Below, piece by piece: positions 6,541 through 12,442 of a stretch of DNA of 12,442 nt. How positions within the stretch are numbered: the stretch's first letter is position 1; each line of letters begins with the position of its first letter. This stretch comes from an uncultured Neomegalonema sp. GTDB taxonomy: Bacteria; Pseudomonadota; Alphaproteobacteria; Rhodobacterales; Rhodobacteraceae. A model generated the notes under the pieces. The model saw only the letters and a list, made by a program, of their open reading frames with translations. It ran no database searches and was not told the origin of the DNA. The DNA lies in the NCBI GenBank assembly GCA_937944035.1, contig CALDZQ010000236.1:1-12442 (forward strand). The letters run 5' to 3'. The translations under genes and the position numbers were made by a program.

Positions 6541-6569
6541 TTGACTCTGTGTTCTTTTTTAGTTCTATT
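6541..6569 (+). promoter_or_regulatory. Likely promoter between truB and the hypothetical gene
   Basis: TTGACT (6541-6546) and TCTATT (6564-6569) are separated by 17 bases including a run of T. The -35 matches 5 of 6 and the -10 matches 4 of 6. Transcription would start about 25-30 bases before the ATG at 6601. A weak 5-bp hairpin (6469-6483) with a T tract nine bases further on could end the truB message before it, so the next gene is probably transcribed separately. Confidence 0.45.
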
Positions 6570-6600
6570 CGCCGCGTTGTTAACAGAAGAATAGGACTGA

Positions 6601-7272
6601 ATGGACTGGACCCTCGCCATAGACCGCAATCGTGATGCGTTGTTGCGAATGCTGGCTCTGCTGCTGTCGATGACCGGCAGTGGTGCGGGGGCGGTTGTGC
6701 CGAGATACGTGTACAATGAAGCCCTGCGGATTTTGCGCCCGGCGGAATCGGCATTCCGGCGTTTGATCGTGATTGCGGCCTATGTCTGGCGTCAGAAAAT
6801 ACGGGCGGGAAAACCGCGCCCCGGCCTGTCGGGTCCGGTCACTGTTACCCGTGGCGAGGGCGAACGCGCGCCTGTGTTTGCGTTGTTTGATCGCAGAAAG
6901 CACTTCAACTTCAACAACTTTCCCCCTGTGACGCGGGGAAATCCGCGCGTTTGGACGCCGGGGATGGATTATCCGGTGTTTGAAACCAAGGTCGTGCCGA
7001 CGCCGTATGATCCGGTCAGTGCGGCGCGATTGTGCCGCCGGTTGCAGGCGCTGCAAAGGGCGTTGGGCGATCTGCCCGCGCAAGCGCGGCGGTTGGCGCG
7101 GTGGCGGGCAAAGCGGGAGCGTGCGGCGGCGGATGCTGTGAAATATCCGCCGATGCGGCCCGGTAATCCGCCGGGACATCGGGCGCGAAAGTGGCATGAA
7201 GTGGATGAAATCCTCAGTAATTGTCATGCGCTGGCACTTTATGTGCTGCATGATCCGCCCGATACTTCTTAA
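6601..7272 (+). CDS. Conserved hypothetical protein
   Basis: I recognise this only as a type of unnamed protein common in Alphaproteobacteria, from its opening MDWTLAIDRNRDALLRMLA and the RPAESAFRRLIVIAA segment (about 47-61). It has 223 residues, is strongly basic (many Arg in about 140-200), and has one mildly hydrophobic N-terminal stretch (about 14-35) that could be amphipathic or a weak membrane contact. There is no signal peptide, nucleotide-binding loop or metal-binding motif that I can see. A Pro/Arg-rich central part (70-115) is probably unstructured. AGGA lies four bases ahead of the ATG. It follows truB by 144 bases with a likely promoter of its own. I give no function. Confidence 0.8.
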   Translation: MDWTLAIDRNRDALLRMLALLLSMTGSGAGAVVPRYVYNEALRILRPAESAFRRLIVIAAYVWRQKIRAGKPRPGLSGPVTVTRGEGERAPVFALFDRRKHFNFNNFPPVTRGNPRVWTPGMDYPVFETKVVPTPYDPVSAARLCRRLQALQRALGDLPAQARRLARWRAKRERAAADAVKYPPMRPGNPPGHRARKWHEVDEILSNCHALALYVLHDPPDTS

Positions 7273-7302
7273 TTCAGGCCGGAATATCGGTCATGTGCTC
7301 CC

Positions 7303-7338
7303 CCAACTCCCCCCACAATGCGTGGCGGGAGGCGTTGG
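7303..7338. terminator. Imperfect stem-loop between convergent genes
   Basis: CCAAC (7303-7307) and GTTGG (7334-7338) close an imperfect GC-rich stem with CCCCAC and GTGG inside, between the hypothetical gene (stop at 7270-7272) and the Rrf2 gene (stop at 7342-7344). There is no T tract on either strand, so intrinsic termination is doubtful. Confidence 0.25.
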
Positions 7339-7341
7339 CGG

Positions 7342-7791
7342 TTAAATGATGAAATCGCGTGAGGAATCGGTGTTTTCGTGCAGGCCGTTGGCGCGGGCGT
7401 CCTGCCAGAGTTTTTCAACGGTGATGCCGTCGAGTTCGGCGAGGAACTTCGCCTCGATACCGCCCCACATCGGTTCGATAAGCTTTTGATTCAGCTTTGA
7501 TTTTGATGCCTGATTATCGTCCTTGGTATCCATCGTATCAATGATGCGGACGATCTCTCCCACGGTGATGCGGCGGCGCTCGCGGGCGAGGATGTAGCCG
7601 CCTTTGGGGCCGCGAACGCCGCGCAGGACGCCGCTGTGGACGAGTTGCTGCATGACTTGTTCGAGATAGCGCTGCGGGACGCCCTGACGGCGGGTGATTT
7701 CTTTCGATTGGACCGGATCGGGCTGGGCGTGGAGGGCGACATCGACCACGGCCTCGATCGCCAGCATGGTTTTGCGGGAGATTTGCAGCAT
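7342..7791 (-). CDS. Rrf2-family transcriptional regulator without cysteine
   Basis: This 149-residue protein has the Rrf2 winged helix: MLQISRKTMLAIEAVVDVAL opens the domain, a recognition region follows (SKEITRRQGVPQRYLEQVMQQL), and RGPKGGYILAR forms the wing. I chose the ATG at 7791 because GGGGAG ends five bases before it and it starts one base after the dut stop; the reading from 7833 would run into dut. Members such as IscR, NsrR and RirA bind an iron-sulphur cluster through cysteines after the wing. This protein has no cysteine at all, so it cannot bind a cluster in that way. It may sense another signal, or protein partners, as CymR does. Tight coupling to coaBC and dut suggests cotranscription, but its targets cannot be read from the sequence. 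Confidence 0.9.
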   Translation of the reverse strand: MLQISRKTMLAIEAVVDVALHAQPDPVQSKEITRRQGVPQRYLEQVMQQLVHSGVLRGVRGPKGGYILARERRRITVGEIVRIIDTMDTKDDNQASKSKLNQKLIEPMWGGIEAKFLAELDGITVEKLWQDARANGLHENTDSSRDFII

Positions 7792-7792
7792 T

Positions 7793-8248
7793 CTAACTCC
7801 CCTGCCCTGTTGAGCCAAACCCGCTGTCGGCACGGGTTGTAGGCGTTAAATCGGCGCTGTTCACCCACATGATTCGCGGGATTTGGGCGACGACGAGCTG
7901 GGCGATCCGGTCGCCGCGCGCGATGGTGAAGGGGGCGTCGCCGTGGTTGATGAGGATCACGCCGATCTCTCCGCGATAGTCGCTGTCGATTGTGCCCGGC
8001 GCGTTGAGGACGGTGACGCCGTGCTTGAGGGCGAGGCCGGAACGCGGGCGAACCTGCGCCTCCCAGCCCTCCGGCAGGCCGATTGCGAAGCCGCTGGGGA
8101 TCAGCGCGCGCTGGCCCGGTGCGAGGGTGATCGGGGCGGAAACGGCGGCCGAGAGATCAAAACCCGCCGCCCCTGCGCTGGCAAGGCCCGGATCGGGCAG
8201 GTCTTGGGCGTGAGGCAGGCGTTGCAGGGGGATCGGCTGGACGCTCAT
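7793..8248 (-). CDS. dut: dUTP diphosphatase (dUTPase)
   Basis: The enzyme splits dUTP to dUMP and diphosphate, which keeps uracil out of DNA and supplies the precursor for dTMP; it acts as a trimer in the cytosol. All five family motifs are visible in order: AGFDLSA (Phe where Tyr is more usual), PRSGLA, the GTIDSDYRGEI motif with the catalytic aspartate, RIAQLVV, and the glycine-rich C-terminal GFGSTG that closes over the substrate. The length of 151 residues is standard. Its ATG overlaps the coaBC stop by four bases (ATGA), showing translational coupling, and its stop is one base from the Rrf2 start. Confidence 0.97.
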   Translation of the reverse strand: MSVQPIPLQRLPHAQDLPDPGLASAGAAGFDLSAAVSAPITLAPGQRALIPSGFAIGLPEGWEAQVRPRSGLALKHGVTVLNAPGTIDSDYRGEIGVILINHGDAPFTIARGDRIAQLVVAQIPRIMWVNSADLTPTTRADSGFGSTGQGS

Positions 8249-9471
8249 GCGAGGAAATCCGCGATTTGGGCGGCGAGTCGGGCCGCGACCCCGGCTTTAC
8301 TCATGCGGGGCCAGTCGGTTGCGCCCTGCTCTGTGATGAAGGTGACACTGTTGTCATCGCCGCCAAACGTGCCGGATTCCGGGGATACGTCGTTGGCGAT
8401 GATCCAGTCGCAGCCTTTCCGCGCGCGTTTGGCGCTGGCGTAGGCGGTGACATCTTGGGTCTCGGCGGCGAAACCGACCACAAGGCGGGGGCGGTTTTCT
8501 GCGGGGAGTTGGGAGATTGTCGCCAGAATATCAGGGTTTTCGACCAATGTGAGGGTGCGGCCATCGCTCGCATCGGTCTTTTTCAGCTTTTGACCGGCGG
8601 CATTCGCGACGCGGTAATCGGCAACCGCAGCGGCGCAGATGACGGCGTCGGCGGGGAGAGCGGCAAGTGTCGCGTCGAGCATTTGCTGAGCGGTTTCAAC
8701 GGGTTGAACATCCGCACCCGCTGGCGTCGCCGCCCTGCCCGGCCCGTTGACCAGTGTGACGTGCGCGCCCCGTGCCAGCAATGCGGCGGCGATGGCGCTG
8801 CCCTGTTTGCCGGAGGAGCGGTTGGCGATGTAACGGACCGGGTCGATGGGTTCGTGCGTCGGGCCGGAGGTAACGATAATGCGTTTACCAACAAGGTCTT
8901 GCGGTGTTTCAGCGGCGAGTTTGGCCATGATCGCATCGGCGATGGCTTCGGGTTCGGCCATACGGCCGGGGCCGAATTCGCCGCAAGCCATGTCGCCTTC
9001 ATCAGGGCCAACCACCGCAACGCCGCGCTTTTGCAGGGTTTCGAGATTGGCTTGGGTCGCCGCGTGGTCCCACATGCGCACGTTCATCGCGGGGGCGATC
9101 ATCACGTCTTTATCGGTTGCCAGCAACAGCGTGGAGGCAAGATCATCGGCGAGGCCGCAGGCCATTTTCGCCATCATATCCGCCGTTGCCGGAGCAACAA
9201 CGACCAGATCAGCGGAGCGGGACAGCTGGATATGGCCCATTTCCGCCTCGTCGGTGAGGTCGAAAAGGTCGGTGTAGACTTTCTCGCCCGACAGCGCGCC
9301 GACACTGAGCGGGGTGACAAATTCTTGTGCCGAGCGGGTCAAAACCGCGCGGGTTTCAACCCCACGCTCCTTCAAACGCCGGATCAGGAGCAAGGATTTG
9401 TAGGCGGCGACGCCACCGCAAATGATGAGAAGGACGCGCTTTTGGGCGATCACAGGCTTGTCCTTCATCAT
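8245..9471 (-). CDS. coaBC: Bifunctional CoaBC (phosphopantothenate-cysteine ligase / PPC decarboxylase)
   Basis: CoaBC makes 4'-phosphopantetheine on the way to coenzyme A: the CoaB half joins cysteine to 4'-phosphopantothenate using CTP, and the flavin-dependent CoaC half decarboxylates the product. Numbering from the ATG at 9471 (408 residues), CoaC shows GGVAAYKS, GHIQLSRSADLVVVAPATA with the active-site His80, APAMNVRMW, and GDMACGEFGPGRM with the catalytic Cys163. CoaB starts with RIIVTSGPTHEPIDPVRYI and NRSSGKQG, and KLKKTDA is the usual lysine motif. The frame extends to a GTG at 9492, but a promoter-like pair would place the transcript start near 9486, inside that extension; a second ATG lies at 9468. 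This is the first gene of the coaBC-dut-Rrf2 operon and is divergent from sdhC. Confidence 0.96.
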   Translation of the reverse strand: MMKDKPVIAQKRVLLIICGGVAAYKSLLLIRRLKERGVETRAVLTRSAQEFVTPLSVGALSGEKVYTDLFDLTDEAEMGHIQLSRSADLVVVAPATADMMAKMACGLADDLASTLLLATDKDVMIAPAMNVRMWDHAATQANLETLQKRGVAVVGPDEGDMACGEFGPGRMAEPEAIADAIMAKLAAETPQDLVGKRIIVTSGPTHEPIDPVRYIANRSSGKQGSAIAAALLARGAHVTLVNGPGRAATPAGADVQPVETAQQMLDATLAALPADAVICAAAVADYRVANAAGQKLKKTDASDGRTLTLVENPDILATISQLPAENRPRLVVGFAAETQDVTAYASAKRARKGCDWIIANDVSPESGTFGGDDNSVTFITEQGATDWPRMSKAGVAARLAAQIADFLA

Positions 9472-9492
9472 TCGTAAATACTGATAATTCAC

Positions 9493-9521
9493 ATCTTACA
9501 TTTGGGAATAGTCAAGTTCAA
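9493..9521 (-). promoter_or_regulatory. Likely promoter of the coaBC-dut-Rrf2 operon
   Basis: The - strand reads TTGAAC (9521-9516), a 17-base spacer, and TAAGAT (9498-9493). Each box matches 4 of 6, and the -10 keeps the key first T, second A and last T. The start of transcription would be near 9486, which favours the coaBC ATG at 9471 over the GTG at 9492. Confidence 0.45.
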
Positions 9522-9531
9522 CCGCGTTGAA
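9517..9531. promoter_or_regulatory. 15-bp dyad over the coaBC -35 region
   Basis: TTCAAC (9517-9522) and GTTGAA (9526-9531) form a perfect inverted repeat around CGC. It overlaps the predicted coaBC -35 box and lies about 50 bases upstream of the sdh -35. The position suits a repressor of coaBC. The protein that would bind is unknown; the operon's own Rrf2 regulator is one candidate. Confidence 0.35.
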
Positions 9532-9578
9532 ACCGAAATTTCTCAACCACTGCGGCGATATGCAAGCGGGTCTTAGCC

Positions 9579-9605
9579 TTGCCCCGCGCGCACCGTTGTC
9601 ATAAT
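9579..9605 (+). promoter_or_regulatory. Likely promoter of the sdh operon
   Basis: TTGCCC (9579-9584) and CATAAT (9600-9605) are separated by 15 bases, or 16 if the -35 is read as CTTGCC. Both resemble alphaproteobacterial housekeeping boxes. The transcript would start near 9612, leaving a leader of about 52 bases before the sdhC ATG at 9664 and ruling out a start at 9604. Confidence 0.45.
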
Positions 9606-9663
9606 GATGCGCTGCACAACGACGGCGACTCAAACGAGACGCGTGAACGGAGGATGGTTCCTG

Positions 9664-10074
9664 ATGTCGAAAACCGAACATGGTGCAGCGATTAACCGTG
9701 GAAATCGGCCTTTATCGCCGCATTTGCAGGTTTATAAGCCCCAAATCACCTCTGTCATGTCTGTCTTTCACCGGATCACCGGGGTCGGGAACAGCATCGG
9801 CGCGATCCTGATTGCGTGGTGGTTTATCGCGGCGGCGTCCGGTCCGGGGCCGTTCGGGTTTATCAACGGGTTCCTGACCAGCTGGTTCGGGCATCTGCTG
9901 TTGTTGGGTTTCACATTCTCGGTTTGCTACCATTTATGCAATGGCATCAGACACTTACTGTGGGATGCGGGATATAATTTCGAGCTGTCTGCCGTGCGGA
10001 CTTCCGGACTGGTTGCACTGGCGGCGGCGGGATTGATGGGCGTTGGCCTGTTGATCGTCGGCTGGCTGAACTGA
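9664..10074 (+). CDS. sdhC: Succinate dehydrogenase cytochrome b556 subunit SdhC
   Basis: SdhC is one of two membrane anchors of complex II; it helps hold haem b and the ubiquinone site in the inner membrane. The 136-residue protein opens with NRGNRPLSPHLQVYKP, typical of SdhC. Three hydrophobic helices follow (about 40-58, 72-95 and 112-134). HRITG (36-40) is the quinone-site segment, and YHLCNGIRHLLWD carries the haem ligand, probably His90 (His84 in E. coli). I chose the ATG at 9664 because conserved sequence begins right after it and GGAGG lies 10 bases upstream. Upstream in-frame codons up to 9604 look unrelated to the family. The sdhD ribosome site overlaps its stop codon. Confidence 0.95.
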   Translation: MSKTEHGAAINRGNRPLSPHLQVYKPQITSVMSVFHRITGVGNSIGAILIAWWFIAAASGPGPFGFINGFLTSWFGHLLLLGFTFSVCYHLCNGIRHLLWDAGYNFELSAVRTSGLVALAAAGLMGVGLLIVGWLN

Positions 10075-10085
10075 GGAATTTTAGC

Positions 10086-10466
10086 ATGGGAATGAAAACA
10101 TCACGCGCGCAGGTCAGAGGTCTGGGTTCGGCGAAAAGCGGGACGGATCACTGGTGGACGCAGCGGATTTCGGCAATCAGCCTCGCGCTGCTCGCGCCAT
10201 TTTTCTTTATAACATTCGCAATAGCGCTCGGTAAGCCCTGGGATGAGGCGGTGGTGCTTTATAAGTATCCATTCAACGCGATCATCGCCGCGCTGTTCAT
10301 CCTTGCGGTGTTTCACCACATCAATCTGGGTTTGCAGGTCGTGATTGAGGACTACATCCACGCTCCGGCCCTGCGGACGGGGATGCTGATCGGGTTGAAA
10401 CTGCTGTGCGGATTGCTTGGCTTTGCCGCCGCTTTCTCCATCGCGATGATTGCGTTTTCGGTTTGA
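10086..10466 (+). CDS. sdhD: Succinate dehydrogenase membrane anchor SdhD
   Basis: SdhD is the second membrane anchor of complex II. Its 126 residues have a polar N-terminus with HWWTQRISA, then three hydrophobic helices (about 29-48, 62-83 and 98-124). HHINLGLQVVIEDYIH matches the haem and quinone region: His78 is the likely haem ligand, and Asp89-Tyr90 lie at the same spacing as Asp82-Tyr83 in E. coli SdhD. GAGGA lies eight bases before the ATG and overlaps the sdhC stop, so the two anchors are translated together. A 54-base gap separates it from sdhA. Confidence 0.94.
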   Translation: MGMKTSRAQVRGLGSAKSGTDHWWTQRISAISLALLAPFFFITFAIALGKPWDEAVVLYKYPFNAIIAALFILAVFHHINLGLQVVIEDYIHAPALRTGMLIGLKLLCGLLGFAAAFSIAMIAFSV

Positions 10467-10520
10467 TGCTTTCCGCATCCGTTACGCTTACTGAGAAAAT
10501 TCAATAAGGATTTCAGGCAC

Positions 10521-12329
10521 ATGCCAGCCTATGAAATAGTCGACCATTTCTATGATGTTGTTGTTGTCGGTGCGGGCGGCGCGGGGTTGCGCGCGACCTT
10601 GGGGTGCTCGGAAGCGGGGCTGAAGACGGCTTGCGTGACCAAGGTTTTCCCGACGCGCTCTCACACGGTGGCGGCGCAGGGCGGGATTGCGGCCAGCTTG
10701 GGCAACATGGGGCCGGATCACTGGCAATGGCACATGTACGACACGATCAAGGGATCGGACTGGCTGGGCGATATGGACGCGATGGAATATCTCGCGCGCG
10801 AAGCCCCCAAAGCCGTGTACGAGCTTGAGCATTACGGCGTGCCTTTCTCGCGCACCGATGAGGGTAATATCTACCAGCGCCCCTTCGGCGGCCACACCAC
10901 AGAATTCGGTGAAGGACCGCCCGTACAGCGGACTTGCGCCGCCGCCGACCGGACCGGCCATGCGATCCTGCACACGCTTTACGGCCAGTCGGTCAAGAAC
11001 AACGCGGAATTTTTCATCGAATATTTCGCCATCGATCTGGTGATGAGCGATGACGGGCAATGCACCGGAATCATCGCGTGGAAGCTGGACGACGGCACGA
11101 TCCACCGATTCAACGCGAAGATGGTTATTCTCGCGACGGGTGGCTATGGCCGCGCGTATTTTTCGGCGACCTCAGCCCATACCTGCACCGGAGACGGCGG
11201 CGGGATGGTGGCGCGGGCAGGATTGCCGCTGCAAGACATGGAGTTTGTGCAGTTCCACCCGACCGGAATCTACGGCGCGGGTTGCCTGATTACCGAGGGC
11301 GCGCGCGGGGAAGGCGGGTATCTTGTCAACTCCGAAGGCGAGCGGTTTATGGAACGCTATGCGCCGACTTATAAGGATTTGGCGTCCCGCGACGTTGTCT
11401 CGCGCTGTATGACGATGGAAATCCGCGAAGGGCGCGGTGTGGGGCCGAAGAAGGACCATATCCACCTGCATCTCGACCACCTGCCCCCCGAAACACTGGC
11501 TCTGCGCCTGCCGGGGATTTCAGAGAGCGCGCGGATTTTTGCGGGGGTTGACCTGAACAAGCAGGCGATTCCTGTGATTCCGACGGTTCACTACAATATG
11601 GGCGGCATTCCTACGAACTACTGGGGTGAAGTGGTTGCGCCGACCGATGATGATCCGAACGCGCTTGTTCCGGGCCTGATGGCCATCGGCGAGGCGGGCT
11701 GTGCCAGTGTTCACGGGGCGAACCGGTTGGGATCTAACTCGCTGATCGATCTGGTCGTATTTGGCCGCGCGGCGGGGATTAAGGCGGCGGAAATCGTTGA
11801 TCCGAAGACCGCAACTCCGCAGATGAACGCGGCGGCGGTTGATAAAGTGATGGATCGCTTTGATCGTCTGCGCAATGCCAATGGCGGCACACCAACCGCG
11901 CAAATCCGCGACGATATGCAAGCCGCGATGCAGGAAGATGCTGCCGTTTTCCGCACCGAGGAAACGCTGCAATCAGGCTGTCAGCGGATGGCCGCGATTT
12001 GGCAGAATATGGCTGACATTAAAGTCACCGACCGCTCGCTGATCTGGAACACCGATCTGATGGAGACGTTGGAGCTGGAAAACCTGATGGCGAATGCGAT
12101 TACCACGGTGGTTTCCGCCGAGGCGCGCAAGGAAAGCCGGGGCGCTCACGCGCGGGAAGACTACAAAGACCGTGATGATGCGAACTGGCGGGTTCACTCG
12201 CTGGCAAAGGTTGCGGAGACGGGGAATGTCTCGCTCAGCTATCGCGCTGTGCAGACCGAACCGCTAACCGCGCCGGATGCGGGCGGGATTGAACCCGCGA
12301 AAATCGCGCCTAAAGCGCGCGTTTATTGA
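10521..12329 (+). CDS. sdhA: Succinate dehydrogenase flavoprotein subunit SdhA
   Basis: SdhA oxidises succinate to fumarate and passes electrons through FAD to the SdhB iron-sulphur centres; it links the citric-acid cycle to the respiratory chain on the cytoplasmic face of the membrane. At 602 residues it is full length. The dinucleotide-binding GAGGAG is at 17-22, and TRSHTVAAQGG carries His48, the covalent FAD attachment (His45 in E. coli). Succinate-handling residues align well: His246 in HPTG (E. coli His242), Arg290 in SRDVVSR (Arg286), His357 in HYNMGG (His354) and Arg402 in GANRLGSNS (Arg399). AAGGA lies 10 bases upstream of the ATG. An 18-base gap leads to sdhB. Confidence 0.98.
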   Translation: MPAYEIVDHFYDVVVVGAGGAGLRATLGCSEAGLKTACVTKVFPTRSHTVAAQGGIAASLGNMGPDHWQWHMYDTIKGSDWLGDMDAMEYLAREAPKAVYELEHYGVPFSRTDEGNIYQRPFGGHTTEFGEGPPVQRTCAAADRTGHAILHTLYGQSVKNNAEFFIEYFAIDLVMSDDGQCTGIIAWKLDDGTIHRFNAKMVILATGGYGRAYFSATSAHTCTGDGGGMVARAGLPLQDMEFVQFHPTGIYGAGCLITEGARGEGGYLVNSEGERFMERYAPTYKDLASRDVVSRCMTMEIREGRGVGPKKDHIHLHLDHLPPETLALRLPGISESARIFAGVDLNKQAIPVIPTVHYNMGGIPTNYWGEVVAPTDDDPNALVPGLMAIGEAGCASVHGANRLGSNSLIDLVVFGRAAGIKAAEIVDPKTATPQMNAAAVDKVMDRFDRLRNANGGTPTAQIRDDMQAAMQEDAAVFRTEETLQSGCQRMAAIWQNMADIKVTDRSLIWNTDLMETLELENLMANAITTVVSAEARKESRGAHAREDYKDRDDANWRVHSLAKVAETGNVSLSYRAVQTEPLTAPDAGGIEPAKIAPKARVY

Positions 12330-12347
12330 TCCGCGAGAGGAAAACCA

Positions 12348-12442
12348 ATGGCACAATTCACCCTCCCCAAGAACTCGCAGATCGTGCAAGGCAAGACGTG
12401 GCCCAAGGGCAGCGGCGAGAGCATGAAGGCGTTTAAAATCTA
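12348..12442 (+). CDS. sdhB: Succinate dehydrogenase iron-sulphur subunit SdhB, cut by the window end
   Basis: Only 31 codons and two bases are present, beginning MAQFTLPKNSQIVQGKTWP, which fits the start of SdhB proteins of Rhodobacteraceae; FKI(Y) begins the ferredoxin-like domain. AGGA lies six bases before the ATG. None of the cysteine motifs for the [2Fe-2S], [4Fe-4S] and [3Fe-4S] centres fall inside the window, so the call rests on the N-terminus and on position after sdhA. Confidence 0.88.
   Translation, partial: MAQFTLPKNSQIVQGKTWPKGSGESMKAFKI

Noticed and set aside
6541..6594. A 17-codon leader peptide starting at TTG 6541, with AAGGAG 7 bases upstream
   Set aside because: The TTG is also the best -35 box for the next gene, the peptide has no run of regulatory codons, and no attenuator fold is seen after it.
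6580..7251. A 223-codon open frame on the - strand over the hypothetical gene
   Set aside because: It mirrors the + strand gene. I prefer the + strand because it has AGGA at the start, a promoter-like pair and a protein type I recognise.
8266..9477. A 403-codon open frame on the + strand, antisense to coaBC
   Set aside because: It is an exact shadow of coaBC in GC-rich DNA. Its translation is low-complexity and shows no family motif, while the - strand shows full CoaB and CoaC active-site motifs.
9604..9663. Longer sdhC start at 9604
   Set aside because: It overlaps the likely -10 box, has no ribosome site, and the extra 20 residues do not resemble SdhC N-termini.
1..12442. CRISPR array, tRNA or rRNA genes, insertion sequence, prophage
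   Set aside because: I looked for regular repeats with spacers, cloverleaf-like sequence, transposase motifs and terminal inverted repeats and saw none. The only repeated elements are those at 253-329 and 4765-4890.

Overview
The window looks like chromosomal DNA of an alphaproteobacterium, most likely Rhodobacterales/Rhodobacteraceae (Roseobacter-like). The grounds are the GC-rich third positions, the SdhC-SdhD-SdhA-SdhB order with proteins resembling Rhodobacter/Paracoccus ones, the coaBC-dut pair, and the style of the symporter-kinase. This placement rests on recognised protein sequence, not on a search, and I do not assign a genus.

Layout. (1) 1-3047, + strand: the end of a small two-helix membrane protein, then a 136-base gap packed with complementary GC-rich segments, then an 894-residue sensor kinase fused to a sodium:solute-symporter-like membrane domain. 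(2) 3052-4890, - strand: a hipBA toxin-antitoxin module with visibly lower GC than its surroundings, led by three operator-like elements spaced exactly 49 bp apart. (3) 4892-5368, - strand: a glycine-rich lipoprotein whose transcript would run into hipBA. (4) 5548-7272, + strand: truB and a conserved hypothetical gene with its own likely promoter. (5) 7342-9471, - strand: coaBC, dut and an Rrf2 regulator, with 4-bp and 1-bp junctions, clearly one operon for CoA synthesis, dUTP removal and a regulator. (6) 9579-12442, + strand: sdhC, sdhD, sdhA and the start of sdhB, which make succinate dehydrogenase (complex II); the window cuts sdhB after 31 codons.

How they fit together. Most of the window is core metabolism and RNA modification (CoA, dUTPase, tRNA pseudouridine 55, complex II). 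The accessory part is hipBA, which sits between two host genes with only 4 bp to the kinase stop on one side. The best candidates for new biology are regulatory. One is a four-segment mutually exclusive RNA fold ahead of the symporter-kinase. The other is the hipBA control region, where one 15-bp-arm palindrome can act both as DNA operator and as an RNA hairpin covering the hipB ribosome site. I see no tRNA, rRNA, CRISPR array, insertion sequence or phage gene, and no gene-free stretch above about 180 bases.
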